Below are positions 34,544 through 45,001 of a stretch of 64,000 nucleotides of DNA, in pieces. This DNA is from Pseudomonadota bacterium. Lineage in GTDB: Bacteria > Pseudomonadota > Gammaproteobacteria > Ga0077536. The notes below the pieces were generated by a model. That model saw nothing but the letters and a program-made list of their open reading frames with translations. It made no database searches and was not told the DNA's origin. Each line of letters opens with the position of its first letter. Position 1 is the stretch's first letter. Where the stretch lies: positions 310,001 through 374,000 of the forward strand of contig JADJYF010000001.1 of assembly GCA_016719885.1 (NCBI GenBank), read 5' to 3'. A program made the position numbers and the translations under genes.

Positions 34544-34843
34544 GTATGACCCTTGTCGTTATAGACCGCCTTTATTGCGTGCATTGGCGGCTGTTTCCCC
34601 CTGTGTCACCGGTCCATCGCGAGGCGCTGTGCTGTCAGCGCTCACCGTCGTGACGCTCTCCTGTCGCTGCCAGGGCGAATGAACATCGAAGGAAGCTGGC
34701 GGTTCGTGCGGGTCCATGTACCCCTCGGCATGCGGCTTTTCACACGCTGGTGAAAAACCGGTTCGCACGCGCCTAAGCCCCCGGCAGGACTGGCGAATTC
34801 AAACACAACGCACTGTCCCGCGCAAACAGCGCGAGGGCGCGCT
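34544..34843. other. Intergenic region upstream of the RRM gene
   Basis: 300 bp between the gcdH stop and the RRM start. It holds a small hairpin, TTTTCAC-acgctg-GTGAAAA at 34737-34756, and a CCGCC/GGCGG pair near the RRM start. Either could be a gcdH terminator or a leader element. I see no gene. Confidence 0.55.
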
Positions 34844-36067
<1,224 letters not shown>

Positions 36068-36570
36068 GGGTGTTTCCTTGACTTGACCGGCATGCGGGCG
36101 GGCGCGGAACTATAGCATCGGGTTGCGCCGCCGCTCCGTGCCGCAGCGGGCGCCGCGCGGCGCCTGGCCCCGCGCTGGAGCGTCCTGAAACACTCACGCG
36201 AGCTTTTGTGATCACCCCCATGGGCTGGTAACATTCCGGCCGATCACGTTTTCGAACCCGTACCGCGCGGTCAGACGCTGGGCGACGCCAAGGTCGCGGT
36301 CGTCGACGCCACTGGCACACCGAAGTCACCGGCTTGCGCACGAGGCCCACGTCCCGAACACCGGCGGCGGGCTTCACGCTTTCCCGAAAGCGTGATCGAT
36401 GAGGGCTGTCGCGCGTGATCACGCCGAAAGCCAGCAACGTACAAAGCCTGCCAGGATGGTCTCGCCCAACGAGGGCGCCGCCAGCGTGGCAGGCCCGGCT
36501 GCACTTGATTGCCGCCGCCCGGACCCGCGCTCACAAGGCGCGGGTATCCCCGACAGAGCAGGAGGAACGC
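36068..36570. other. Long divergent region between gcdH and etfB
   Basis: 503 bp without a credible gene. It contains GTGATCAC at 36208-36215, GCGTGATCACGC at 36413-36424 and a hairpin CACGCTTTC-CC-GAAAGCGTG at 36375-36394. The GTGATCAC elements could bind a shared regulator of both transcription units. Confidence 0.6.
36206..36234 (+). promoter_or_regulatory. Possible etfB promoter
   Basis: TTGTGA, 17 bases, TAACAT, each hexamer 4 of 6 to consensus. GTGATCAC overlaps the -35. It would give an untranslated leader of about 330 bases. Confidence 0.3.
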
Positions 36571-37320
36571 ATGAAAATCCTTGTGGCCGTCAAACGCGCC
36601 ATCGATTACAACGTCAAGGCCCGCCCGAAATCCGACGGTTCGGCCGTCGACCTGGCCAACGTCAAGATGTCGATGAATCCCTTCGACGAAATCGCCGTCG
36701 AAGAAGCCATTCGTATCCAGGAAGCCGGCGGCGCCACCGAGACCATCGCGGTGTCGGTCGGTCCCAAGCAGTGCCAGGAAACCCTGCGTACCGCCATGGC
36801 CATGGGCGTCGATCGCGGCATCCTGGTCGAAACCGAAATCGAGACCCAGCCGCTGGCCGTCGCCAAGCTGCTGGCCGCCGTCATCAAGCAGGAGAGCCCG
36901 GGCCTCGTGATCCTCGGCAAGCAGGCCATCGATGACGATTCCAACCAGACCGGCCAGATGCTGGCCGCGCTGCTCGGCTGGTCGCAGGGCACGTTTGCCG
37001 CCAAGGTCACCATCGAAGGCGAGCGCCTGAAGGTGGCGCGCGAAATCGACGGTGGCATCCAGACCGTGTCGCTCAAGATGCCGGCGGTGGTGACCGCGGA
37101 TCTGCGCTTGAACGAGCCGCGCTACGTGAAACTGCCGAACATCATGAAGGCCAAGAAGAAGCCGCTCGACACGCTGACGCCGGAAGGTCTCGGCATCGAC
37201 ATCACGCCGCGCCTGACGGTGGTCAAGGTCGCCGAGCCGCCGGCGCGCAAAGGTGGCGTCAAGGTGGCCGACGTCGAAGCCCTGATCGACAAGCTGCGCA
37301 ACGAAGCGAAGGTGATTTGA
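36571..37320 (+). CDS. etfB: Electron transfer flavoprotein beta subunit
   Basis: 249 residues from MKILVAVKRAIDYNVKARP after AGGAGG. MSMNPFDEIAVEEAIRIQEAGG, TAMAMGVDRGILVE and the signature GKQAIDDDSNQTGQMLAALLGW identify EtfB, the AMP-binding subunit. It accepts electrons from the acyl-CoA dehydrogenases in this window and relays them to ETF-QO. One base separates its stop from etfA. Confidence 0.97.
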   Translation: MKILVAVKRAIDYNVKARPKSDGSAVDLANVKMSMNPFDEIAVEEAIRIQEAGGATETIAVSVGPKQCQETLRTAMAMGVDRGILVETEIETQPLAVAKLLAAVIKQESPGLVILGKQAIDDDSNQTGQMLAALLGWSQGTFAAKVTIEGERLKVAREIDGGIQTVSLKMPAVVTADLRLNEPRYVKLPNIMKAKKKPLDTLTPEGLGIDITPRLTVVKVAEPPARKGGVKVADVEALIDKLRNEAKVI

Positions 37321-37321
37321 G

Positions 37322-38257
37322 ATGAGCATCCTGGTCTTAGCCGAACACAACAACGTCACGCTGGTGCCGGCGACGCTGAACGCGGTCGCGGCCGGCCTCG
37401 CCATCGGCGCCGAAGTCGATGTGCTGGTGGCGGGCGAGGGTTGCCGCGCGGTGGCCGACGCCGCCGCCGCGATCGCCGGCGTGCGCAAGGTGCTGCTGGT
37501 CGAAGCCGCGCACTATGCCCACGCCTTGCCCGAGAACCTCGCGCCGCTCATGGTCGCGGCGGCCGGCCCTTACGAGCACCTGCTCGCGGCCGCCACCACC
37601 ACCGGCAAGAACGTCATGCCGCGCGTCGCAGCCCTGCTCGACGTCGCGCAGATTTCCGAAATCACCTCGGTGGTGTCCGGCGACACCTTCGTGCGTCCGA
37701 TCTATGCCGGCAACGTCATGGCGACGGTCAAGTCGAGCGACGCCAAGAAAGTCATCACCGTGCGCCTGACCGCCTACGATCCGGCGCCGGCCACGGGCGG
37801 CAGCGCCGCCGTCGAAGGCATGGCGGCCGCGCCGGATGCCGGCCTCTCGCAGTGGGTGGCCGAAGAGCTGACCAAGAGCGACCGTCCCGAACTCACCGCC
37901 GCCGACATCATCGTGTCCGGTGGCCGCGGTGTCGGCAGCTCCGAGAACTTCGCCATCATCGAGGCCCTCGCCGACAAGCTCGGCGCGGCGGTCGGCGCTT
38001 CGCGCGCGGCGGTCGACGCCGGCTACGTGCCGAACGACTACCAGGTCGGCCAGACCGGCAAGGTCGTGGCGCCGACCTTGTACATCGCGGTCGGCATTTC
38101 CGGCGCCATCCAGCACCTGGCCGGCATGAAGGACAGCAAGGTCATCGTGTGCATCAACAAGGACGAGGAAGCGCCGATCTTCGGCGTCGCCGATTACGGC
38201 TTGGTCGGCGACCTGTTCAAGGAAGTGCCGGCCATGACCGCGGCGCTCGACAAGTAA
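37322..38257 (+). CDS. etfA: Electron transfer flavoprotein alpha subunit
   Basis: 311 residues. The C-terminal FAD-binding domain has GGRGVGSSENFAIIEALADKLGAAVGASRAAVDAGYVPNDYQVGQTGKVVAP and CINKDEEAPIFGVADYGLVGDLFKEVP. It forms the FAD-bearing heterodimer with EtfB in the cytoplasm. Confidence 0.97.
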   Translation: MSILVLAEHNNVTLVPATLNAVAAGLAIGAEVDVLVAGEGCRAVADAAAAIAGVRKVLLVEAAHYAHALPENLAPLMVAAAGPYEHLLAAATTTGKNVMPRVAALLDVAQISEITSVVSGDTFVRPIYAGNVMATVKSSDAKKVITVRLTAYDPAPATGGSAAVEGMAAAPDAGLSQWVAEELTKSDRPELTAADIIVSGGRGVGSSENFAIIEALADKLGAAVGASRAAVDAGYVPNDYQVGQTGKVVAPTLYIAVGISGAIQHLAGMKDSKVIVCINKDEEAPIFGVADYGLVGDLFKEVPAMTAALDK

Positions 38258-38280
38258 GCGACGTCCGTCGCCATGAGTAG

Positions 38281-38300
38281 GCCGCCCGGTGACGGGCGGC
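38281..38300 (+). terminator. Hairpin between etfA and the ETF-QO gene
   Basis: GCCGCCCG-GTGA-CGGGCGGC, a perfect 8-bp stem with a GNRA-type tetraloop, 23 bp after etfA. No U-run follows, so it may be an attenuator or mRNA end protector rather than a full terminator. Confidence 0.4.
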
Positions 38301-38379
38301 ACGCGCCTGCCGGCGCTCGCATTAATCAAGACAAGAGGGCCGGCACGCGCCAAGCGTCAGCGGCCAAGGGAGAGGTGCC

Positions 38380-40011
38380 GTGGAACGCGAAGCGATGGAA
38401 TTCGACGTCGTCATCGTCGGCGGCGGGCCTGCCGGCCTGTCGGCGGCGATACGCCTGCGTCAACTCGCCATGCAGCATGGCGAAGAGCTCACCGTCTGTG
38501 TGCTCGAGAAGGGGTCCGAGATTGGCGCCCACATCATGTCCGGCGCGGTCATCGAGCCGCGCTCTCTCAACGAACTCATTCCCGACTGGCAGGCCAAGGG
38601 CGCGCCGCTCAATACGCCGGCCGGAGAAGATCGCTTCCTGTTCCTGACCGAGTCCAAGGCCTACAAGCTGCCGACGCCGCCGCAGATGCACAATCACGGC
38701 AACTACATCGTCAGCCTCGGCAACGTGTGCCGCTGGCTGGCGGAGCAGGCCACCGAACTCGGCGTCGATATCTATCCCGGCTTCGCCGCCGCCGAAGTCT
38801 TGTACCACGATGACGGCTCGGTGAAGGGCGTCGCGACCGGCGACATGGGCCGCACCCACGACGGTGAGGAAGGCCCCAATTTCGCGCCGGGCATGGAACT
38901 GCATGCGCGCCAGACGCTGTTCGGCGAGGGTTGCCGCGGTTCGCTGACCAAGACCCTGTTCCAGCGTTTCAACCTGCGCGATGGCGTCGACCCGCAGGTG
39001 TTCGGCATCGGCATCAAGGAACTGTGGGAAATCGAACCCAGCCTGCATAGACGTGGTTCCATCACCCACACCACCGGCTGGCCGATGGACATGAAGACCT
39101 ACGGCGGTTCGTGGACCTATCACCTCGAGGACAACCTGGTCTCGATCGGTTTCGTGGTCGGCCTCGATTACCAGAACGCCTACCTGTCGCCGTTCGAGGA
39201 GATGCAGCGTTTCAAGACCCATCCCGAGATCCGCAAGCAGTTCGAGGGCGGTCGTCGGCTGTCCTATGGCGCGCGCGCGATCAGCGCCGGTGGCTTCCAG
39301 TCCATTCCCAAGCTGAGCTTCCCCGGCGGCCTGTTGATGGGTGACTGCGCGGGCTTTCTGAACGTGCCCAAGATCAAGGGCACCCATACCGCCATGAAGT
39401 CCGGCATGACGGCCGCCGAGGCGGTGTTCGATGCCTTGAAGGGCGGCCAGCCGGCGGGGCAGGAAGTCAAAGCCTATGCCGAGCGGCTGTCGCGTACCTG
39501 GATGTGGGATGAGCTCTACCGCGTGCGTAACATCACGCCCTCGTTCCACTGGGGCTTGCCGGCGGCGATGGCCTATTCGGCCATCGACACCTACCTGTTC
39601 CGCGGCAAGGCGCCGTGGACCTTGCGCCACCGTCCGGATCACCTGCAGCTGAAGCCGGCCGCCGAGTGCCAGCCGATCAACTACCCGAAGCCCGATGGCG
39701 CGTTGACTTTCGATCGCCTCTCGTCGGTGTTCCTCTCCAACACCAACCACGAAGAAGATCAGCCCTGCCATCTCACGCTGCGCGACACCAACGTGCCGGT
39801 GGCGGTGAACCTCGCGCGCTATGCCGGCCCCGAGCAGCGCTACTGCCCGGCCGGGGTCTACGAATTCGTGCAGGAAGGCAGCGAATCGCGCCTGCAGATC
39901 AACGCGCAGAACTGCGTGCACTGCAAGACCTGCGACATCAAGGACCCGACGCAGAACATCAACTGGGTGACGCCCGAAGGCGGCGGTGGCCCCAACTATC
40001 CCAACATGTGA
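38380..40011 (+). CDS. Electron transfer flavoprotein-ubiquinone oxidoreductase
   Basis: 543 residues. FDVVIVGGGPAGLSAAIRL binds FAD near the N-terminus, GSEIGAHIMSGAVIEPRSLNELIPDW and GCRGSLTKTLFQRFNL are typical, and the C-terminal 4Fe-4S domain has CPAGVYEF and CVHCKTCDIKDPTQNINW. The enzyme is a peripheral membrane protein moving electrons from ETF to ubiquinone. GTG 38380 has AAGGGAGAGG at good spacing; the in-frame ATG at 38395 is too far from it. Confidence 0.96.
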   Translation: MEREAMEFDVVIVGGGPAGLSAAIRLRQLAMQHGEELTVCVLEKGSEIGAHIMSGAVIEPRSLNELIPDWQAKGAPLNTPAGEDRFLFLTESKAYKLPTPPQMHNHGNYIVSLGNVCRWLAEQATELGVDIYPGFAAAEVLYHDDGSVKGVATGDMGRTHDGEEGPNFAPGMELHARQTLFGEGCRGSLTKTLFQRFNLRDGVDPQVFGIGIKELWEIEPSLHRRGSITHTTGWPMDMKTYGGSWTYHLEDNLVSIGFVVGLDYQNAYLSPFEEMQRFKTHPEIRKQFEGGRRLSYGARAISAGGFQSIPKLSFPGGLLMGDCAGFLNVPKIKGTHTAMKSGMTAAEAVFDALKGGQPAGQEVKAYAERLSRTWMWDELYRVRNITPSFHWGLPAAMAYSAIDTYLFRGKAPWTLRHRPDHLQLKPAAECQPINYPKPDGALTFDRLSSVFLSNTNHEEDQPCHLTLRDTNVPVAVNLARYAGPEQRYCPAGVYEFVQEGSESRLQINAQNCVHCKTCDIKDPTQNINWVTPEGGGGPNYPNM

Positions 40012-40023
40012 GCCGAGTAGAAC

Positions 40024-40341
40024 ATGCCCAAGGTAACCTACCGTCAACAGGACGGCAGTGAGCAGACCATCGATGTGCCCGTCGGCTGGAGCCTGATGGA
40101 AGCTGCCATTCAGAACAACATCGCCGGCATCGTCGCCGAGTGCGGCGGCGGCTGCGCGTGCGCGACCTGCCATGTGTACGTGGTTGACGGCGCCGGGCTG
40201 CCGCCCATCGCCGACATGGAAGGCGACATGCTGGAGTGCACGGCGGCCGAGCGGCAGGCCAACTCGCGCCTGTCCTGCCAGATCAAGATGGCGGCCGACA
40301 TGGACGGTCTGGTGGTGCTGATCCCGGCGCGCCAGACCTGA
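40024..40341 (+). CDS. [2Fe-2S] ferredoxin, adrenodoxin/putidaredoxin type, copy 1
   Basis: 105 residues. The cluster ligands are CGGGCACATC (C-x5-C-x2-C) and LSCQ near residue 85. This type donates electrons to P450s or assists Fe-S assembly. It is 12 bp after the ETF-QO stop and 4 bp before a ferredoxin reductase gene, so the three are likely one operon. No P450 or iscSU genes are nearby. Confidence 0.92.
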   Translation: MPKVTYRQQDGSEQTIDVPVGWSLMEAAIQNNIAGIVAECGGGCACATCHVYVVDGAGLPPIADMEGDMLECTAAERQANSRLSCQIKMAADMDGLVVLIPARQT

Positions 40342-40345
40342 CGTC

Positions 40346-41575
40346 GTGACCGGCAAAGCGCCCATCATCGTGGTCGGCGCCGGCCAGGCCGGCCAGCAGA
40401 TCTGCGACTCGCTGCGCAAGGGCGGCTACGACGGTCACCTCATGCTGCTGGGGGACGAGCCCTGCTTGCCCTACCAGCGGCCGCCCTTGTCCAAGAAATT
40501 CCTGACCGGCGGCCTCGAGGCCGAGCGCCTGCTGCTGCGTCCGGCAAGCTGGTACGAACAGCAGCGAATCGACGTGCACCTCGATACGCGCGTCGAGCGC
40601 ATCGACCGCGCGGCTTGCCGCCTGCGACTTGCGAGCGGCGAAGCGCTGACCTACAGCGGCCTCGCGTTGGCGACCGGCACGCGCGTGCGGCCAGTCACGG
40701 TGCCGGGCGCGGACGCGGCGGGCATCCATTACGTGCGCAGCCTGGCCGACGGCCAAAGCCTGGCCGCGGCCTTGAGCGGTGCGCGACGCGTGGCCGTGAT
40801 CGGCGGTGGTTTCATCGGTCTCGAAGTGGCGGCCATCGCCCGCGAACAGGGCCGCGAAGTGGTGCTGATCGAAGCGCTGGAGCGGCTGATGGCGCGCGCC
40901 GTGGCGCCGCAGGTGTCGGCCTTCTACGCCGCGCTGCATCGTGCCCACGGCGTCGAGGTGCTGCTCGGCACCGGCGTCGACGCCATACGCAGCGCACAAG
41001 GCGAACACACGCTGGTGACCAGCAGCGGCGCCGAATACACGGTCGACCTCATCGTCGCCGGCATCGGCGTGGTGCCGAACAGCGAGCTCGCCGAGCAGGC
41101 CGGGCTCGAGTGTCGCAATGGCATCGTGGTCGACGATTGCGCGCGCACCAGCGATCCCTTGATCGTGGCGGCCGGTGATTGCACCTGGCACATGAACGGT
41201 TTCCTGAAACGCGAGATCCGCCTGGAGTCGGTGCAGAACGCGGTCGACCAGGCCAAGGCGGCGGCCGCCAGCCTGCTCGGCCAGAGCGCGGTGTATTGCC
41301 AGGTGCCGTGGTTCTGGTCCGACCAGTACGACGTCAAGCTGCAGATCGCCGGTATCGGCATGCCGCACGACCAGGCGGTGGTGCGCGGCGATGCGGCGAG
41401 CCATGCGTTTTCGGTGTTCTATTTCCGCGCCGGCACGCTGGTCGGCGTCGATTCGCTGAACAAGCCGGCCGAGCACATGGCGGCGCGCAAGCTGCTGGCC
41501 CAGGGCACGCCCTTGAGCGCCGCGCAGGCCGGCGACCTCGGCGTCGATCTCATGCAGGTGGCGCGCGGCGCTTGA
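40346..41575 (+). CDS. Ferredoxin reductase (putidaredoxin reductase-like)
   Basis: 409 residues from a GTG. Two dinucleotide folds: IVVGAGQAGQQICDSLRKGGYDG for FAD and VAVIGGGFIGLEVAAIAREQGREV for NAD(P)H. YQRPPLSKKFLTGG and the C-terminal VPWFWSDQYDVKLQIAGIG are characteristic of the P450-supporting reductase family. It would reduce the ferredoxins on either side. Confidence 0.93.
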   Translation: MTGKAPIIVVGAGQAGQQICDSLRKGGYDGHLMLLGDEPCLPYQRPPLSKKFLTGGLEAERLLLRPASWYEQQRIDVHLDTRVERIDRAACRLRLASGEALTYSGLALATGTRVRPVTVPGADAAGIHYVRSLADGQSLAAALSGARRVAVIGGGFIGLEVAAIAREQGREVVLIEALERLMARAVAPQVSAFYAALHRAHGVEVLLGTGVDAIRSAQGEHTLVTSSGAEYTVDLIVAGIGVVPNSELAEQAGLECRNGIVVDDCARTSDPLIVAAGDCTWHMNGFLKREIRLESVQNAVDQAKAAAASLLGQSAVYCQVPWFWSDQYDVKLQIAGIGMPHDQAVVRGDAASHAFSVFYFRAGTLVGVDSLNKPAEHMAARKLLAQGTPLSAAQAGDLGVDLMQVARGA

Positions 41576-41624
41576 ACGGGCCGCGCCAGGTTCGAATAAA
41601 AAACACGGAGCGAGGAGTGAGGCA

Positions 41625-41945
41625 ATGCCGAAGATAATTTACGTCGACATCAATGGCGCGCGGCGCGAATGCAACGTGGCCAACGGCGTATCGGTCATGG
41701 AAGGCGCCATCCAAAACGGCATCGCCGGCATCCTGGCCATCTGCGGAGGCAGCTGTGCGTGCAGCACCTGCCACACCTACATCGACCCGGCGTGGATGGA
41801 CCGCGTGGGACCGGCCAGCGACATCGAGGACTCGACGCTCGAGCTCGCCTACGATCGCAAGCCCAATAGTCGCCTGTCGTGCCAGATCGAAGTGACCGAC
41901 GCCCTCGACGGGCTGGTCGTGCACGTGGCGCAGAACGACGGTTGA
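41625..41945 (+). CDS. [2Fe-2S] ferredoxin, adrenodoxin/putidaredoxin type, copy 2
   Basis: 106 residues, paralogous to the ferredoxin at 40024. CGGSCACSTC supplies three cluster cysteines and LSCQIEV the fourth. A second ferredoxin after the reductase implies two acceptors or specialised partners. An RBS-like GGAG precedes the ATG. Confidence 0.92.
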   Translation: MPKIIYVDINGARRECNVANGVSVMEGAIQNGIAGILAICGGSCACSTCHTYIDPAWMDRVGPASDIEDSTLELAYDRKPNSRLSCQIEVTDALDGLVVHVAQNDG

Positions 41946-42004
41946 GCACGGCATGATGCGCGGGCCGGCGGCAAGCAAGCGTCGCGCGGCGTGGCAGTGA
42001 CGCC

Positions 42005-42646
42005 ATGCGCGAACTCCACGACTTCCATCGCTCGAGTTCCGCGCATCGCGTGCGCATCGCGCTGGCCCTGAAGGGGCTCGACTACAAGGCCGTGCCGGTG
42101 GCGCTGCAGGACGGCGAGCATCTCGAAGCCGACTATCGCACCATCAATCCGCAGGGCCTGGTGCCGGTATACAGCGACCCGCAGATCCTGCTCAGCCAGT
42201 CATTGGCCATCATCGAGTACCTGGACGAAACCCATCCGACGCCGCCCTTGCTGCCGGCCACGCCGCTCGAGCGCGCGCGTGCCCGGCAGTTCGCGCTGCT
42301 GGTGGCCGCCGACATCCAGCCGCTGACCGGCCTGCGCGTGATGAGTTACCTGCGCGACGCCTGCCGCATGGACGTTGCCGCGCGGCGCGGATGGTTCAAC
42401 CATTGGCTGATGGAAGGCCTGGACGCGCTGGAGCTGTGGCTGACGGCAAGCGAGCGCGGCGCGCGCTTTTGCGTGGGGGATGAACCGACGATTGCCGACG
42501 TGTGCCTGGTGCCGCAGCTGGAAGTGGCGCGGCGCAGCGGTATCGACGTCGACGAGTTCCCGCGGCTGGCGGCGGTCGAGGCGCGCTGCCTGGCCCTGCC
42601 GGCGTTCGTCGCGGCGCGCGTCGGGGCGCCTGCACCGTCGTCTTGA
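42005..42646 (+). CDS. maiA: Maleylacetoacetate isomerase-like zeta-class GST
   Basis: 213 residues. MRELHDFHRSSSAHRVRIALALKGLDYKAVPVAL, NPQGLVPVYSDPQILLSQSLAIIEYLDETHP and DEPTIADVCLVPQ match MaiA. The usual SSC active-site motif reads SSS; the first two serines are kept. Expected reaction: glutathione-dependent cis-trans isomerisation of maleylacetoacetate or maleylpyruvate. No homogentisate or gentisate genes adjoin, so the true substrate may differ. Confidence 0.85.
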   Translation: MRELHDFHRSSSAHRVRIALALKGLDYKAVPVALQDGEHLEADYRTINPQGLVPVYSDPQILLSQSLAIIEYLDETHPTPPLLPATPLERARARQFALLVAADIQPLTGLRVMSYLRDACRMDVAARRGWFNHWLMEGLDALELWLTASERGARFCVGDEPTIADVCLVPQLEVARRSGIDVDEFPRLAAVEARCLALPAFVAARVGAPAPSS

Positions 42647-42681
42647 ATTTTTGCGCCTTGCGCGCGTAGGGGGATCTCGCG

Positions 42682-43722
42682 ATGTTGAACGATCAAATCG
42701 AGCAGCGCTGGCTGGCCGCTTTCATCAAGGTTTTCGAACTGTGCAAGGTGCAGGCCGGCGAGCAGGTCGCGCTGTTGGCGGAAAGCCAGTCGCGGGGTTT
42801 GAACATCGCCCTGGCACGGCTCGCGCTCGAGCAACTCGGTACCCACCCGGTCACCGTCACGGTGCCGACACCGGCCCAAGGCGCGCCGGTGCCGGTGCGC
42901 TCGACCGGCGCCAGCCAGGCCCTGAACGGTCAGGGTGCGGCGGTGGCGGCGCTGAAAGCGAGCAGCCTGGTGGTCGATCTCACCGTCGAAGGCTTGCTGC
43001 ACGCGCCGCAATTGCCCGACATCCTCGGCGCCGGCGCGCGGGTGTTGATGGTCTCCAACGAGCATCCCGATGCCCTCGAGCGCCTGGTGCCGCGCGCCGA
43101 GGACGAAGCGGTGGCGCGCGCCGCCATCAAGGCATGTCGCACCGCCAGCAGCATGCGCGTGACGTCGCGCGCCGGCACCGAGCTTGCCATCGATCTCACC
43201 GACGCGCGCACCGGCGGCGTGTGGGGCTGGGCCGACAAGCCCGGCATGTTGTCGCACTGGCCCGGCGGCATCGTCGTCAATTTCCCCAAGCCGGGTTCGG
43301 TGAACGGGCGCCTGGTGATGGACGCCGGCGACATCAACCTGACGTTCAAGCGTTACCTCGTCAGCCCGGTGGAACTCGTCATCGAGAACGACTTCGTGAC
43401 GGCCATCAATGGCACCGGCACCGATGCCGAACTCATGCGTCGCTACCTCGCCGCGTGGGGCGACGCCCACGCCTACGGCGTCAGCCATGTCGGCTGGGGT
43501 CTGAACGAACGCGCGCGCTACGAGGCGCTCGCCATGTACGACCAGCGCGATACCAACGGCACGGAACTGCGCGCCTTTGCCGGCAACTTCCTCTATTCGA
43601 CCGGCGCCAACGAAGTCGCCGGGCGCTTCACCGAAGGGCATTTCGATCTGCCGGTGCGCAACTGCACGGTGAGCCTGGACGGTCGCGCGGTGGTTGAGGA
43701 CGGCCAACTGGTGAAGGCATGA
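42682..43722 (+). CDS. NicX-like / M29-like metalloenzyme
   Basis: 346 residues, the size of 2,5-dihydroxypyridine 5,6-dioxygenase NicX. That enzyme's Fe(II) ligands are two His and one Asp. Here His269 (SHVGWG) and His320-Phe-Asp322 (EGHFDLP) occur at equivalent positions. The N-terminal part, VQAGEQVALLAESQSRGLNIALARLALEQLG, is the M29/aminopeptidase-T-like domain shared by this family. It may open a heteroaromatic ring or act as a hydrolase. It lies 35 bp after the MaiA-like gene and before an ACAD and acyl-CoA ligase. Confidence 0.78.
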   Translation: MLNDQIEQRWLAAFIKVFELCKVQAGEQVALLAESQSRGLNIALARLALEQLGTHPVTVTVPTPAQGAPVPVRSTGASQALNGQGAAVAALKASSLVVDLTVEGLLHAPQLPDILGAGARVLMVSNEHPDALERLVPRAEDEAVARAAIKACRTASSMRVTSRAGTELAIDLTDARTGGVWGWADKPGMLSHWPGGIVVNFPKPGSVNGRLVMDAGDINLTFKRYLVSPVELVIENDFVTAINGTGTDAELMRRYLAAWGDAHAYGVSHVGWGLNERARYEALAMYDQRDTNGTELRAFAGNFLYSTGANEVAGRFTEGHFDLPVRNCTVSLDGRAVVEDGQLVKA

Positions 43723-43750
43723 CGCGCGCACGCGGCGCGAGGTGACAGGC

Positions 43751-45001
43751 ATGACAATGAGTGAAGACGCGCCCATCTTCGACCCCGCGGCGTTTCGCCT
43801 CTCGGTGCAGGAAGCCGAACTCACGACGTTGGCGCGACGCCTCGGCCAGAACAAGTTCGCGGCGCGCGCCGCGATCTTCGATCGCGAGGCGCGTTTCCCG
43901 ACCGAGAATTACCACGATCTTCGCGCCGCGGGACTGCTCGGCATCTGCGTGCCGCGCGAGCATGGCGGCTTCGGCGCCGATTACCGCGCCTACGCGCTGA
44001 CCGCCGCCGAGATCGGCCGCTACTGCGGCGCCACGGCGCTGACCTGGAACATGCACGTGTGTTCCTGCCTGTGGAGCGGGCCTCTGGCCGACGGCATGGA
44101 CATGAGCGCCGACGAGCGCAGCGAGCACCAGCGGCGGCGGGCGCTGCATTACGCGCGCATCATCGGCGACGGCGCCATCTACGCGCAGCCGTTCTCGGAA
44201 GGCGGCACGGCGGCGGCGGGCGCGGTGCCGTTCGCCACCACCGCGCGTCGCGACGGTGACGGCTGGCGCTTGAGCGGGCGCAAGATCTTCGCGTCGCTGT
44301 CGGGCAGCGCCGATTACTACGGCATCCTGTGCACCGAGGCCGAGGGCGACGCCGCGCTGTCGCGACGCAATACGATGTACGTCGCGGTGCCGGCCACGGC
44401 GCCGGGTCTCACCGTCACCGGCGAATGGGACCCGCTCGGCATGCGCGGCACCGTGTCGCGCACGCTGTTGCTGGACAACGTCTACGTCAGCGCCGACGAG
44501 GCCTTGATGCCGATGGGCGTGTACTACCAGGCGGCCATACGCATGCCGCACATGTTCATGACCCTGACGCCGACCTACATCGGCATTGCGCAGGCGGCCT
44601 ACGATTTCACTGTGCGTTACCTGCGTGGCGAAGTGCCGGGGCAGGGCGGCGACAAGCGCCGTGGCTCACCGTCCAAGCAGCACAACATCGCCGAGATGCA
44701 GATCCGTCTCGAGCAGACCAAGAGCCTGTGGTTCCAGGCCGTATCCGAAGCGCGTATCGACCCCACGCGTGAGCAGGTGATGCGCGCCTACGCCGCGCAG
44801 TTTTCCGCCATGGAAAACGCCAACGAGCTGTGCCAGCTCGCGATCCGTACCTGCGGTGGGCAATCGATGTTGAAGTCGCTGCCGCTGGAGCGGCTCTATC
44901 GCGACAGTCGCTGCGGCTCCCTGATGCTGCCATGGAGCGCGGACCTGTGTCTCGAACGCATAGGTCGCGATGCCCTGTACCTGCCGGGCGAGAGCGACTA
45001 G
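43751..45001 (+). CDS. Divergent acyl-CoA dehydrogenase family protein
   Basis: 416 residues from MTMSEDAPIF. LLGICVPREHGGFGADYRAYALTAAEIGRYCGATALTWNMH, WRLSGRKIFASLSGSADYYGILC, GEWDPLGMRGTVSRTLLLDNVYV and CGGQSMLKSLPLERLYRDSRCGSLMLP show an ACAD fold. The usual GLTEPxxGSD loop reads AQPFSEGGTAAAG, so it may be an oxidase or monooxygenase variant. Its TAG shares a base with the next GTG. A GTG at 43742 is an alternative start. Confidence 0.82.
   Translation: MTMSEDAPIFDPAAFRLSVQEAELTTLARRLGQNKFAARAAIFDREARFPTENYHDLRAAGLLGICVPREHGGFGADYRAYALTAAEIGRYCGATALTWNMHVCSCLWSGPLADGMDMSADERSEHQRRRALHYARIIGDGAIYAQPFSEGGTAAAGAVPFATTARRDGDGWRLSGRKIFASLSGSADYYGILCTEAEGDAALSRRNTMYVAVPATAPGLTVTGEWDPLGMRGTVSRTLLLDNVYVSADEALMPMGVYYQAAIRMPHMFMTLTPTYIGIAQAAYDFTVRYLRGEVPGQGGDKRRGSPSKQHNIAEMQIRLEQTKSLWFQAVSEARIDPTREQVMRAYAAQFSAMENANELCQLAIRTCGGQSMLKSLPLERLYRDSRCGSLMLPWSADLCLERIGRDALYLPGESD

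Noticed and set aside
34559..34768. A 69-codon minus-strand gene upstream of the RRM gene
   Set aside because: No ribosome site, no family resemblance and disordered low-complexity composition.
38326..40419. A 697-codon minus-strand frame opposite the ETF-QO gene
   Set aside because: ETF-QO is unambiguous on the plus strand and the antisense product resembles no protein.
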